Source of the DNA: Phytoactinopolyspora limicola
Lineage (GTDB): Bacteria; Actinomycetota; Actinomycetes; Jiangellales; Jiangellaceae
DNA length: 64,000 nucleotides
Assembly: GCF_011320225.1 (NCBI RefSeq)
Contig: NZ_JAAOEN010000006.1
Span: forward strand, 62,001 to 126,000
Direction: 5' to 3'
Shown: one piece after another, positions 33,065-41,536 of the stretch
How the letters are laid out: every line of letters starts with the position of its first letter
How positions within the stretch are numbered: position 1 is the first letter of the stretch
Made by a program: the position numbers and the translations under genes
Notes under the pieces: model-generated
Database searches by the model: none
The model's input: the letters and a program-made list of their open reading frames with translations, nothing else
What the model was told of the DNA's origin: nothing

Positions 33065-33565
33065 ATGGGATCGATCCGATGGGGAGGTCGGGTCGGGGCC
33101 GTCGTCTGCCTGGCAGCCGGCCTGGTAGCCGGGTGTGCGTCGGAGGAACGCCCCGAGGGAGAGCGGGCCACCGTGGTGCACGTCATCGACGGTGACACAC
33201 TCGACGCCCAGATGGCGGGCGGCGGCGGCGTCGAGCGGGTCCGGCTGCCGCAGATCGACACACCGGAGCGCGACGAGTGTGGGTACGACGACGCGACGCG
33301 GCTCCTCCTCGACTTGGTGTTGGACCAGGACGTCGTGCTGGTCCCGACGAGCGACGGCCCAGACCGTGACGTCCACGACCGGCTCCTACGTGCGGTGGAA
33401 CTCGACGGCGCGGACGTCGGCGCCGAGCTTGTCGAAGCAGGGATGGCTCGCTGGTTGTCTCGGCACGCCGGTGAGGACTCGCGGCTCGCCGGCGTCTACG
33501 AGGAGGCCGAGGACGAAGCGCGGCGCGAAGGGCGTGGATTCTGGACGAGCTGCGGCTGGCGGTAG
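33065..33565 (+). CDS. Secreted thermonuclease-family lipoprotein (SNase fold)
   Basis: Extracellular or membrane-anchored staphylococcal-nuclease-like enzyme of 166 residues. A lipobox LVAGC follows a hydrophobic signal. The SNase core shows HVIDGDT (calcium-binding Asp), RLPQIDTPERDEC (catalytic Arg and Glu in TPE) and DVHDRLLRAVELDG with a second Arg, then AGMARW and DSRLAGVYEEAEDEARREGRGFW. All three catalytic positions seem present, so it is probably active. The start is the ATG at 33065. It stands alone between the SWIM gene and a convergent aminotransferase. Confidence 0.85.
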   Translation: MGSIRWGGRVGAVVCLAAGLVAGCASEERPEGERATVVHVIDGDTLDAQMAGGGGVERVRLPQIDTPERDECGYDDATRLLLDLVLDQDVVLVPTSDGPDRDVHDRLLRAVELDGADVGAELVEAGMARWLSRHAGEDSRLAGVYEEAEDEARREGRGFWTSCGWR

Positions 33566-33633
33566 CCGTCCAGGCCCTTACTGCCACACAACTCCCCGGC
33601 GCTGCCGGCGATGGTGCGTCGAGTGTTTGCTGG

Positions 33634-34440
33634 TCAGGGCTTGACGGCTGGTTCGTTGTTCCACGCTTCATGCAGCAGGGCACCGAACTCGGCCGACGGT
33701 TCCAGCGCCACATCCGAGATGGCCGTCACGGCCACGCCGGGAGTCCACGAGTTCATCACCGCCGCGGCCAGGCCCGTGGTCTCCGCCGGTTCCAGGCGCT
33801 GGGTGCGCTGATCGACACCAAGCTCGGCCAACTGTCGCTGGATCGTCTTCTGGGTGACCCCTTCGAGCAGCCGTCCCTGCGGCCAGATCACCGAACGGCC
33901 ATCGTAGAACGCCAGGTTCCAGATCGACGCTTCGGTCAGAGCACCGGACCGGTCGATGAACACGGCGTCGTCGAAACCGGCCGATACCGCCGTCTGGATG
34001 GCCACGGTCTTCGCGGTTTCGCCGACGAGCTTGACCTCCGCGAGGAAGCGTTCGTGTGCGTATGGGTAGAGACGCAGCGGCCCGTTCGGCGGCGTGGCCG
34101 GTGGCGCGGTCCGAACGAGCACATTCAGCCGGGACTCCGAGCGGGGGACGAACTCACCGCTGGAGGTGAAGACGGTGATCGTCATCGAGAGATCCGGACC
34201 GGATGCCTCGATCGCCTTCCCGGCGTAACCCAGGATGGTGTCGTCGGCGACGGAATCGCCAAACATTTGCTCAGACGCGGCCCGGAGGCGTTGGAGGTGC
34301 AGGTCGAGTGCCTTGGTCCGGCCGTCGCGGATCTGCATGGCGGTGAAGTGGGCGTAACCGGCGAAGGCTAACGGCGACAGCTCGGCGGCGCCGGCGGGCT
34401 GGCCGTTGAGCGAGATGTTCGTCATGGAATCTGCGGTCAT
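33634..34440 (-). CDS. Class IV PLP-dependent aminotransferase
   Basis: Fold-type IV enzyme related to branched-chain aminotransferase and aminodeoxychorismate lyase, 268 residues. The PLP lysine is in FLAEVKLVGETAK. Other family features are the early Arg in RDGRTKALDLHLQRL, FIDRSGALTEASIWNL, and LLEGVTQKTIQRQL. The exact reaction cannot be assigned. The ATG at 34440 lies about eight bases after a -10-like TTTAAC, which suggests a leaderless transcript. The divergent MerR gene and the palindrome between them make this a likely MerR target. Confidence 0.88.
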   Translation of the reverse strand: MTADSMTNISLNGQPAGAAELSPLAFAGYAHFTAMQIRDGRTKALDLHLQRLRAASEQMFGDSVADDTILGYAGKAIEASGPDLSMTITVFTSSGEFVPRSESRLNVLVRTAPPATPPNGPLRLYPYAHERFLAEVKLVGETAKTVAIQTAVSAGFDDAVFIDRSGALTEASIWNLAFYDGRSVIWPQGRLLEGVTQKTIQRQLAELGVDQRTQRLEPAETTGLAAAVMNSWTPGVAVTAISDVALEPSAEFGALLHEAWNNEPAVKP

Positions 34441-34447
34441 GTAGGCA

Positions 34448-34478
34448 CGTTAAAGCTTGACATCAGTGGCAAGGTCAA
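34448..34478 (-). promoter_or_regulatory. MerR-type promoter/operator for the aminotransferase gene
   Basis: On the minus strand, TTGACC (-35) and TTTAAC (-10, about 34453-34448) are separated by 18 bp, and the perfect TTGAC-N12-GTCAA palindrome (34457-34478) covers the -35 box and the spacer. This is the usual geometry of MerR-activated promoters. It sits in the 70-bp gap between the aminotransferase and the divergent merR-like gene. Confidence 0.55.
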
Positions 34479-34510
34479 ACGCGAGACGACGCGCTTGGAC
34501 AGGAGGCAGG

Positions 34511-34858
34511 GTGCAGATCGGAGAACTGGCCGCACGTACCGGCGTCAGCGAACGGTCTCTGCGGTACTACGAACGGCTCGGATTGCTGCACGCGGAGCGC
34601 CGGTCCAACGGGTACCGGGACTTTGCCGACGCCGCCGCGGGAGACGTCGCCAAGATCCGGGCGCTGCTGGACGTCGGGTTCTCCACCGAAACGATCAAGA
34701 CGCTGCTTCCCTGTGTTGAGGAAGGTACCCGCGGATTCGTGCTCTGCGACGAGGTTGTCGAACTCGTCGAACGCCATCTCGCACGGTCGGACGCGGAGAT
34801 TGGCCGGCTCCGCCGCCAGCGCGCGGAGTTGGCGAACTACCTGGGCGCCAGCAGTTGA
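34511..34858 (+). CDS. MerR-family transcriptional regulator
   Basis: A 115-residue DNA-binding protein. The winged helix spans MQIGELAARTGVSERSLRYYERLGLLHAERRSNGYRDF, with the signature RYYERLGLL. A dimerisation helix follows (VVELVERHLARSDAEIGRLRRQRAELANYL). Cys74 and Cys85 are seen but not in a clear metal site. The start is the GTG at 34511, with AGGAGG five bases upstream; the frame to 34457 would run through the operator. It probably controls itself and the divergent aminotransferase. Confidence 0.9.
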   Translation: MQIGELAARTGVSERSLRYYERLGLLHAERRSNGYRDFADAAAGDVAKIRALLDVGFSTETIKTLLPCVEEGTRGFVLCDEVVELVERHLARSDAEIGRLRRQRAELANYLGASS

Positions 34859-34904
34859 CGGGCACCACGTCGAGGCGATCGCCGGGTACGCCGCGGCCGC
34901 GGCG

Positions 34905-35393
34905 TTACGTGGGCCGGGGGTCTTGGCTGAGGACCTCCCGCTTGTAACGCTTGAGCAGAACGTGGCCGGTGGTCAGCACGGCAAGCACAACGATCGGCAC
35001 GGCGACCTGCGGCATGGGCGTGTTGAGTGCGGGAACGATCAGCAGACCTATCCACAGCGTGACGTAGGTGAAGTAGACGTGGTCGACGTAGCGTCGCTGC
35101 CACCCGGTCCGCTGCGCCGACGCCTCACGGTGTGCCAGCCACAATCTCCAGCCCATGACGGCGGCCAGGCCGGCCAGGCCGGTAAACGTGACCCGGGCAG
35201 CGGCGTCGAGATCAGTCCAGTCGTAGACGATCAGCGCGACCATGCCGACGATCAGAACCGTGACACACGCCACGTAGAGCCGCCGCCAGTGGTGTCGCCC
35301 GTCGTCCGGCCGCGGCGGCGACAGCGACAGCAGGCCGGCCAGCACTCCGGCCACTCCAGGTGCGGCGTGCAGGAGGACAAGTCCGGTGCGCAT
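34905..35393 (-). CDS. Four-helix integral membrane protein, unknown function
   Basis: A 162-residue protein with hydrophobic segments near residues 5-22 (LLHAAPGVAGVLAGLLSL), 40-58 (VACVTVLIVGMVALIVY), 68-85 and 110-150. The topology and a His in the first helix resemble DUF2306-type proteins, but I cannot confirm this. The start is the ATG at 35393, with GGAGGCGGACT upstream. Convergent with merR. No function proposed. Confidence 0.65.
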   Translation of the reverse strand: MRTGLVLLHAAPGVAGVLAGLLSLSPPRPDDGRHHWRRLYVACVTVLIVGMVALIVYDWTDLDAAARVTFTGLAGLAAVMGWRLWLAHREASAQRTGWQRRYVDHVYFTYVTLWIGLLIVPALNTPMPQVAVPIVVLAVLTTGHVLLKRYKREVLSQDPRPT

Positions 35394-35507
35394 AGTCCGC
35401 CTCCTTCGTGTCGCGGCGACGATCACGGGATCGGTGCTGTCTCGAAGGTACCGGTGCGCGGCGGGCAGCAGCGTCAGGATCGGTCCCTATCCTGGCCGTT
35501 TCGTTCC

Positions 35508-36119
35508 CTATTTTCCGGAGGTGGTTTCCCAGGTGAACCCGTCCGGGTCGGTGAAAGACCCGGCCCCGCTGCCGACGGCCATCCGGTGCGATCCCGTCCC
35601 GTCCGGCGAGACCCCGGCGACTTTGGCGAGGCCACGACGTTTGTACAGCGCCAGCGTGACGGGTCCGGAGTCGAACTGGACGTACTTACGGCCGTAGCTC
35701 TTCGCGACGGTGAGGCCGCGGTCGACGTAGAACTGCTTGCTCGCGGCGACGTCCGCGACGCCGAGCTGGAGCACGATGTCGTCGATCTGCTTCGTGGCCG
35801 GCCCGGTGTTCTTCTTCGACGACGACGCCAACGTCACGATCGTTCCGTCCGGAGCCTGGACGACGCCGCCATAACCCCACAGCGACTTCGCGGCCGGCTT
35901 CACCTGGGTGGCCCCGGCGTCGACAGCGGCACTGGCCAGGGCGTCGACAGTGGCCGGCTGGGACACGACGAGCGAGAGCGTGAACCCCCGGAAGCCGGTT
36001 GTTGGAGCGTCGGAGGCACGCACCTGCACGTGTTTACCCAATTCGAGCGCTTCGGTGTAGAAGAGGTCAGCGGCCGTGGGGTCGGATACCTCGAGGGTGA
36101 TGTAGTCGATGGTTGTCAT
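35508..36119 (-). CDS. Two-domain VOC/glyoxalase protein
   Basis: A 203-residue protein with two VOC modules: MTTIDYITLEVSDPTAADLFYTEAL for the first half, and IDDIVLQLGVADVAASKQFYVDRGL...FTDPDGFTWE for the second. The YVQFDSGPVTLALYKRR strand belongs to the second module. Metal ligands are not obvious, so binding or resistance roles are as likely as catalysis. It follows the VOC gene at 36167 on the same strand by 47 bp, and the two may be an operon. Substrate unknown. Confidence 0.82.
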   Translation of the reverse strand: MTTIDYITLEVSDPTAADLFYTEALELGKHVQVRASDAPTTGFRGFTLSLVVSQPATVDALASAAVDAGATQVKPAAKSLWGYGGVVQAPDGTIVTLASSSKKNTGPATKQIDDIVLQLGVADVAASKQFYVDRGLTVAKSYGRKYVQFDSGPVTLALYKRRGLAKVAGVSPDGTGSHRMAVGSGAGSFTDPDGFTWETTSGK

Positions 36120-36166
36120 GGCTGGTCCTTTCAGTTGAGTGTTGGTGTCTTGGACGTGCGGTCGGC

Positions 36167-36508
36167 TCAGCGTTGAAGGAATCCGAGGACGTTGCCGCTG
36201 GGATCTTCGACGATGGCGGCCAGTTGCCCACCGCCGACATCTTTGACGTCCTGGCGGGTCCGCCAGCCAGCATCGACGGCTTGGCGCAGGGTGGCCGCGA
36301 CGTCGGCGACGTGGCAGTAGCTGACCGGGCCGGTCATGCCGTGGTTGTGACCGTTCGGGTCGAGGCCGATCTCCTGCTCGCCGACCCGGAAGCCGACATA
36401 GTAGGGCTCGTCGGCGTACGGCTGCACACCCAGCACGGTTCCGTAGAGCGCCTTGGCGGCGGCCAGGTCCCGGACCGGGATGATGATGGTCTGAATGCTG
36501 TGGCTCAT
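36167..36508 (-). CDS. Small VOC-family protein
   Basis: A 113-residue single VOC domain: MSHSIQTIIIPVRDLAAAKALYGTVLGVQPYADEPYYVGFRVGEQEIGLD, followed by GPVSYCHVADVAATLRQAVDAG and a closing DPSGNVLGFLQ. His and Glu positions typical of metal-binding glyoxalases are partly present. The start is the ATG at 36508, with AGAGGAGGCAGTC upstream. The STAND regulator gene is divergent, 200 bp away, and could regulate this pair. Confidence 0.85.
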   Translation of the reverse strand: MSHSIQTIIIPVRDLAAAKALYGTVLGVQPYADEPYYVGFRVGEQEIGLDPNGHNHGMTGPVSYCHVADVAATLRQAVDAGWRTRQDVKDVGGGQLAAIVEDPSGNVLGFLQR

Positions 36509-36607
36509 GACTGCCTCCTCTTTGACGTGGTCTCTTACTGGTGTCAGCATCTCCCTGGCCTGGGTAGTCCCACATCCGTGCTGAGCACGGAGCACACCAC
36601 GGATCCA

Positions 36608-36697
36608 GCCCCGTAGCCCCGTAGCCCCGTAGCCCCGTCGCCCCGCGGCCTTGGCGGTCCTCCGCGAGGCGAGCCCGTGCGAGGCGAGCCCGCGCGA
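36608..36697. repeat. Microsatellite-like tandem repeats upstream of STAND regulator
   Basis: Five copies of an 8-bp unit CCCCGTAG (last two diverged) span 36608-36648. Two copies of the 15-bp unit GCGAGGCGAGCCCGT, plus a partial one, span 36663-36697. These lie between the divergent VOC and STAND genes and may vary by slippage. Confidence 0.7.
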
Positions 36698-36710
36698 GAG
36701 AATAGGTCAC

Positions 36711-39563
36711 GTGTCGAAGCAGACGGCGACGGCGGGGATCTCGGCTCGGGAGGCCGAGATTCTGGCCCTCCTCGGAGAACACCGCAGCAACGCCGAGATC
36801 GGTGCGCAGCTGTTCATCTCGGTCCGCACCGTCGAGACCCACGTGTCGTCGCTGCTGCGTAAGCTTGGCGCGCCCGATCGTCGGGCCCTCGCCGATCTGG
36901 CCGGCGAATTCGACCGCGCCGAGCGGACCAACCAGGCGCTGGCCGGGCTTCCGTCGCCCCTGACCCCGTTCATCGGCCGGGCCGAGGAGCGCGGCGCCCT
37001 GCGCGATGCTGTCAGCGCGCACCGCGAGGTCACCGCCGTCGGCCCCGGTGGTGTGGGCAAGACCCGGTTGGCGCTGGCCGTCGCCGCGGACCTAGCCAGC
37101 AGCTTCGTCGACGGCGTGTGGTTCGTCGATCTGGTGCCGGTCACCGACCCTACGATGGTCGGCTCCGCCGTCGCGGCGGCGCTCGGCGTGGGGGAGCAGC
37201 AGGGTCGCGGTATCGACGAGTCCGTGTTGGCGGCGCTGGTCGGCCGTCGCGTCCTGCTGGTGCTGGACAACTGTGAACACCTGACCGACGGGGTGGCGCC
37301 GTTCGTCGAGCGTTTGCTGGCGCGCTGCCCGGAGGTGAGCGTTCTGACCACCAGCCGGGCGCGGCTGATGGTGCCGTTCGAGCGGGTTTATCCGGTTCCG
37401 CCGCTGTCCCTTGACGGACTCGGTGCCGACGACGCACCGGGCGCGGCCGATTCGGCGGACGCGGTCGCGCTGTTCGTCGACCGGGCCGCGGCCGTCGGCT
37501 GGAGCGTCGAGACCGAGCACCTGGACCAGGTCGCCGACGTGTGCCGCAAGTTGGACGGGGTGGCGCTGGCGATCGAGCTCGCGGCGGCCCGGCTGCCCGC
37601 GCTGGGGCTCGATGGCCTGGTCACAGGCTTGTCCGACCATCTGCGGCTGCTGGTTGGCGGGTACCGTGCCGACGACCGGCACCGTTCGGTCCGGGCCATG
37701 CTGGACTGGAGCCAGGCGCTGCTCGACGGCCCCGACCTGACTCTGCTGCGACGGACGTCGGTGTTCGTTTCGCCGTTCAGCGCGTCGGCCGCCGCGGCGG
37801 TGGCCGGGTTCAGCCCGCTGGAGCCAGGGGAGATCGCCGACGGGTTGGCGCGGCTCGCGGACCAGAGCCTGCTGAGCGTCGCCGCGTCCGCCGGAGGCAC
37901 CCGGTACCGCGCATTGGAGACCATCCGCCAATACGGGACTGAACAGCTCACCGAGGCCGGTGAACTCGATAGCACCCGTGCTCAGCATCTGCGCTGGTGT
38001 GCCGGCACCGCTCGTGAGCTGGCCGAAGACCCGTCGCCCACCACTGGCACCTGGCGGGCCGGTTTCGACGCCGTAGCCGACGACTTCCGGGCCGCCTTGA
38101 GCTGGGCCGCTGAGCAGCCGGAGCAGCGCACCGACGCGTACCAGCTCGCGCTGTCGCTGGCGCACCTGGCTTTCTCCCGCAACCTGGTAGGTGAGTCCCA
38201 GCAGCGCTTCGAGCAGGCGGCCGGCCTCACCGACGACCCCGCCGGCGAGGCTTCCGCCCTCCGGTGGGCGGCGAACGTCGCCGCGTGCCGGATGCGGGGC
38301 GACGACGCCTACCGCCTGTGGCAGGCTGCCGCCGACGTCGCTCACCGCGCCGGAGACACAGCTGCCGCGGCGCGGGACCTCGCCACGGCCGCCACCACTT
38401 ACTTCCGTAAAGCCGGTGCTTTCGCCCAGCGGCCCCCGGTCGACGACGCGACCGCATTGCTGGCCCGAGCGGTTGAGCTGGCCGGTGCCGACGCCGCAGC
38501 CCAGGCCGCGGTGGCCCTGGCCGAATGCACGGCTCGCGGGTACATGTTCTTCGCCGACCAGACCGCCGATGCTACGTCGGCCGCGGCGACGATGACCACC
38601 CTCGCGGAGCGGGCAGTGGACCTCGCCCACCGGCTGGGCAACCCGGTAGCCGAAGGCGCCGCTCTGCACGCGCTGACCGGGGCGCGGCGACGGTCGGGCG
38701 ACACGTTCGCCGCTGCCGCCACCGCACGTCGTCGGGTAGAGCTGCTCGAATCCGTGCCGATCACCCCGGGCTCCGCGGACGAACTGATCGACGCGCTGAC
38801 GATTGCCACCGCCACCAGCATCGGCGTCGGCGACCTGCCGTCGGCCCGACGATGTGGTCGGCAGTTGCGCGATCTGCCGCTGTTGGCCGAGGTCGGGCAT
38901 ATCGCGACTGCGCAGCTCATCATGGCCGACGCGCTTGCCGGGTACGGCAACGACGTGATCGCGGCCAGCACCCAGTTTCTCGACGGCTGGACCCAGGCGG
39001 GCCGTCCGCGGGGCCATACCTTCGGCCCGGTGGCCGCGGCGGTCGCGATGATCCACGGGCTACGTGGCGACGAGGCCGCCCGCGCCGACTGGTTGTCCGT
39101 CGTCGACCAGTTGGGCGTCAGTGTTGCCGACCGATCCGGCTACGCACCCACCTTCGACGCCATCACCCTGCTGCACCGTGGAGAGGTGGCGCTCGCCCTG
39201 GAACGGCTCGACGTCCAAGCCGACGAGGCGAACCTGTGGCGCCTGGGGATACTGCTGCACTGGCACGTTGCCCTGCGCGCCGAAGCCGCCGTGCTGGCCG
39301 GCGACCCCGACGCCGGCGACCACCTCGTTGCCGCCCGTCCGGTCGTTGGAGAGAACCCCGTCGCGAACGCGATCCTCGACCGGGCCGCCGCGCTGCACGA
39401 CGACGACCACGGACGTCTCGTCGCCGCCGCAACCGCCTTCGAGGCGGCCGGCTGCCCATATCAACAGGCCCGGACACTCGTCCTGGCCGGCGGCGATACC
39501 GTGCCCGCCGGCAACGACATCCTCACCAACCTCGGGCTCGCCCCTACAAAGGCCGCCGGCTGA
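36711..39563 (+). CDS. STAND ATPase regulator with N-terminal LuxR HTH
   Basis: Large signal-transduction ATPase of 950 residues. An N-terminal GerE/LuxR HTH (residues 8-60: ISAREAEILALLGEHRSNAEIGAQLFISVRTVETHV) is followed by an NB-ARC-like ATPase with P-loop GPGGVGKTRLA (111-118) and Walker B VLLVLDNCEHL (about 180). Beyond residue 420 come TPR-like helical repeats rich in Ala. Most actinobacterial LuxR-STAND proteins carry the HTH at the C-terminus, so this order is less usual. The start is the GTG at 36711. A decayed paralogue lies at 40995-42177. The inducer is unknown. Confidence 0.88.
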   Translation: MSKQTATAGISAREAEILALLGEHRSNAEIGAQLFISVRTVETHVSSLLRKLGAPDRRALADLAGEFDRAERTNQALAGLPSPLTPFIGRAEERGALRDAVSAHREVTAVGPGGVGKTRLALAVAADLASSFVDGVWFVDLVPVTDPTMVGSAVAAALGVGEQQGRGIDESVLAALVGRRVLLVLDNCEHLTDGVAPFVERLLARCPEVSVLTTSRARLMVPFERVYPVPPLSLDGLGADDAPGAADSADAVALFVDRAAAVGWSVETEHLDQVADVCRKLDGVALAIELAAARLPALGLDGLVTGLSDHLRLLVGGYRADDRHRSVRAMLDWSQALLDGPDLTLLRRTSVFVSPFSASAAAAVAGFSPLEPGEIADGLARLADQSLLSVAASAGGTRYRALETIRQYGTEQLTEAGELDSTRAQHLRWCAGTARELAEDPSPTTGTWRAGFDAVADDFRAALSWAAEQPEQRTDAYQLALSLAHLAFSRNLVGESQQRFEQAAGLTDDPAGEASALRWAANVAACRMRGDDAYRLWQAAADVAHRAGDTAAAARDLATAATTYFRKAGAFAQRPPVDDATALLARAVELAGADAAAQAAVALAECTARGYMFFADQTADATSAAATMTTLAERAVDLAHRLGNPVAEGAALHALTGARRRSGDTFAAAATARRRVELLESVPITPGSADELIDALTIATATSIGVGDLPSARRCGRQLRDLPLLAEVGHIATAQLIMADALAGYGNDVIAASTQFLDGWTQAGRPRGHTFGPVAAAVAMIHGLRGDEAARADWLSVVDQLGVSVADRSGYAPTFDAITLLHRGEVALALERLDVQADEANLWRLGILLHWHVALRAEAAVLAGDPDAGDHLVAARPVVGENPVANAILDRAAALHDDDHGRLVAAATAFEAAGCPYQQARTLVLAGGDTVPAGNDILTNLGLAPTKAAG

Positions 39564-39622
39564 CCCTCGTGGCGCGAGGACGGCCGGATCTGCTGCATAC
39601 CAGACCTGTACCCGTCCTCTGA

Positions 39623-40891
39623 CTATGGCTTGAGCGCACCGATTGGAACGACATCGACGTGGTCGGGTCGCCGATACGCGTATTCGCCGGCCGTGATCAC
39701 GACGAGCGCTTCTGGTTCCCGGGCGATCCGCCGTTCTGCGATCCGCCGGAGGGACGCCGCCGCACCGTCTATGTCATGCCCGAGCTTCACTTCGACGCCG
39801 ATCCAGGTCCCATCACGATTCTCGATGATCATGTCAGCTTCGAGATCGCCGTTACGCTCACGATAGTGATAAACCGAGGCGTCCAAGGCCTGCGCGTAGA
39901 CCAGCAAATCCCGCGTCACGAGAGACTCGAACAAGCTTCCCAGGATGAAGGGATTCTTGAGCAACCTCTCAGCATTTGAGCCGAGAAGAGACGCCGCCAG
40001 GGAAGGGTCAACGAGATGGCGCTTGCTCAACTCGGCCAACCTGGTACGCGATCTCAGTTCTGGGCTCCACGCTGGCAGGTCGGACGTGAGCATCAACTGC
40101 CCAGCAGCTTCTCGATAGGCATCGGCGGTTTGCCATGTCAGCGTTTGGTCTCGACCAGCCACGGGCGAGTCGTCCCCCACTACTCGAGAGACAATCTTGG
40201 TAAGCGGCGCAGGATGAGCCGTGAACTGTGCGTATGCCCGGAGAAACCGCTCCAGACGCGCCGGATCGTGGTGCGTGCCGCCAGCAGACGGGATGGCGTG
40301 CTCTACCGCGTAGACAAGATAGTTACGAGTGAACCGCTCCGGATTTGGCACAGCGCCGGTAACGATCTCGGGCCAACCGCCACGAACGATCAAATGAGCG
40401 TAGTCGGCGATGCTCGCCTCGCTGCGCCCCCGGGCCGGCTCTCCGCTGAACAGCGCAGCAAGGGAAACTTGCCCGGTCGAATCGCCGCTCTCCCATAAGC
40501 TCATCGGGCGCATCTGTACTCGAGCCATACGACCAGCGCCTGAGTGGCGACGCGCGTCTGGCTCCGGTGTTGCGGATCCGGTGAGCAAGAACTGTCCGGG
40601 TTCTCGGCGATCGTCTACTGCTCTTCGTACCGCGTTCCATAGACGAGGCTCGACCTGCCATTCATCGATCAGCCGGGGAACGGCGCCGTCTAGCACGAGA
40701 CCTGGGTCCAACCGCACCAGTTCCGCTGCCGCCTCGTCAACGTCGAGTCTTACCTCGCTGGCGGCATGCTGACGCGCGGTCTCAGTCTTGCCGCAGGCCT
40801 TAGGCCCCTCAAGGACAACCGCGCCCATCGCCGCGAGATCCGTTTTGATCTGGTCATCGACGATACGAGACCGATACGTACCCCTACCCAT
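39623..40891 (-). CDS. AAA ATPase with DUF4143 domain
   Basis: A 422-residue ATPase of the AAA_14/DUF4143 type. Walker A GPKACGKTETARQ is in the first 40 residues; LIDEWQ and FLLTGSA form Walker B and sensor. The C-terminal DUF4143 region ends with a PD-(D/E)xK-like stretch EADMIIENRDGTWIGVEVKLG. The start is the ATG at 40891, with CGGAGC five bases upstream; the frame runs on to 40918. Such genes are frequent in defence islands and their function is not established. Directly upstream lie three 23-bp tandem repeats. It converges on the STAND gene. Confidence 0.85.
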   Translation of the reverse strand: MGRGTYRSRIVDDQIKTDLAAMGAVVLEGPKACGKTETARQHAASEVRLDVDEAAAELVRLDPGLVLDGAVPRLIDEWQVEPRLWNAVRRAVDDRREPGQFLLTGSATPEPDARRHSGAGRMARVQMRPMSLWESGDSTGQVSLAALFSGEPARGRSEASIADYAHLIVRGGWPEIVTGAVPNPERFTRNYLVYAVEHAIPSAGGTHHDPARLERFLRAYAQFTAHPAPLTKIVSRVVGDDSPVAGRDQTLTWQTADAYREAAGQLMLTSDLPAWSPELRSRTRLAELSKRHLVDPSLAASLLGSNAERLLKNPFILGSLFESLVTRDLLVYAQALDASVYHYRERNGDLEADMIIENRDGTWIGVEVKLGHDIDGAAASLRRIAERRIAREPEALVVITAGEYAYRRPDHVDVVPIGALKP

Positions 40892-40921
40892 GAGCAGCTC
40901 CGTTGAAGCAGCAGACAATCT

Positions 40922-40983
40922 ATCATCGAACTAGCAGCGATCCTATCATCGAACTAGCAGCGATTCCATCATCGAACTAGCAG
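40922..40983. repeat. 23-bp tandem repeats upstream of DUF4143 ATPase
   Basis: ATCATCGAACTAGCAGCGAT plus three variable bases is repeated at 40922, 40945 and 40968 (last copy partial). It begins 30 bp before the ATPase ATG and ends inside the truncated hydrolase frame. Possible iterons/operator sites, or duplication at a recombination junction. Confidence 0.75.
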
Positions 40984-41342
40984 AATCGCCGACCGCCAGC
41001 TGCCCCTGCCAACAGGCCCAGACACTGTTCAGCCAGCCGCATCGCCAACCAAGGACCGAACGCGCCGGTAAACGAGTAACCGAAGCAGAGGAACCGCGGG
41101 TGACCAAGGTGTCGGGCGACCGCAAACATGTCCGATGCCCACAGGCCCGGAACATAAGACCCACCTGTACGGGTACTAGCACCGAAGTCCCGCGGCGAAG
41201 CCACGATCAGCGTGAATCGTCGGGCCATCATCTGCTCGTGCTCGGGAGTCCACGTGTAGTTGCACTCCGGCGCCAGGAGAGGTGGCCCGCTGCCCGTCAC
41301 ACGGAAGGCGATCTGGGCACCAGTCACGCTCAGGGACTCCAT
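40977..41342 (-). pseudogene. Truncated alpha/beta hydrolase
   Basis: The first 120 codons of an alpha/beta-hydrolase: GAQIAFRVTGSGPPLL, RFTLIVASPRDFGAST and the nucleophile elbow FGYSFTGAFGPWLA. Family members have about 250-290 residues; here the Asp and His of the triad are missing. The final codons (GLLAGAAGGRRFC) are the antisense of a remnant of the STAND gene paralogue, so the frame runs across a recombination junction near 41030 and stops. It is unlikely to be active. Confidence 0.75.
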
Positions 41343-41536
41343 GCGGCGCAGCCTACGGCTGCCAACAATCTGTTACAGGGACACCGCCTTGCCGTTCGTG
41401 CTCACCGAGCAGAAGTCGGCTCGGGCGGCGGCGGCGGGCGCGGCGCGCGGCGCCGATCGTTGAGGCGAGACGTCAGCTGCTTGACGTGAGCCGTGATCGC
41501 GTCGATTGAACACACTCAGATCTCCTGGTGTCGCCA

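Noticed and set aside
35508-37022. 504-codon minus-strand frame covering both VOC genes
   Set aside because: Only the part 35508-36119 is the VOC protein; the upstream part is repeat-coded (ARLARARLA, GATGLRGYGATG) and crosses another gene.
37092-39056. 654-codon minus-strand frame inside the STAND regulator
   Set aside because: Shadow of a gene with clear P-loop and HTH motifs; no recognisable domain.
40919-40990. CRISPR array
   Set aside because: The three 23-bp units are directly tandem without unique spacers of regular size, and no cas genes are present.
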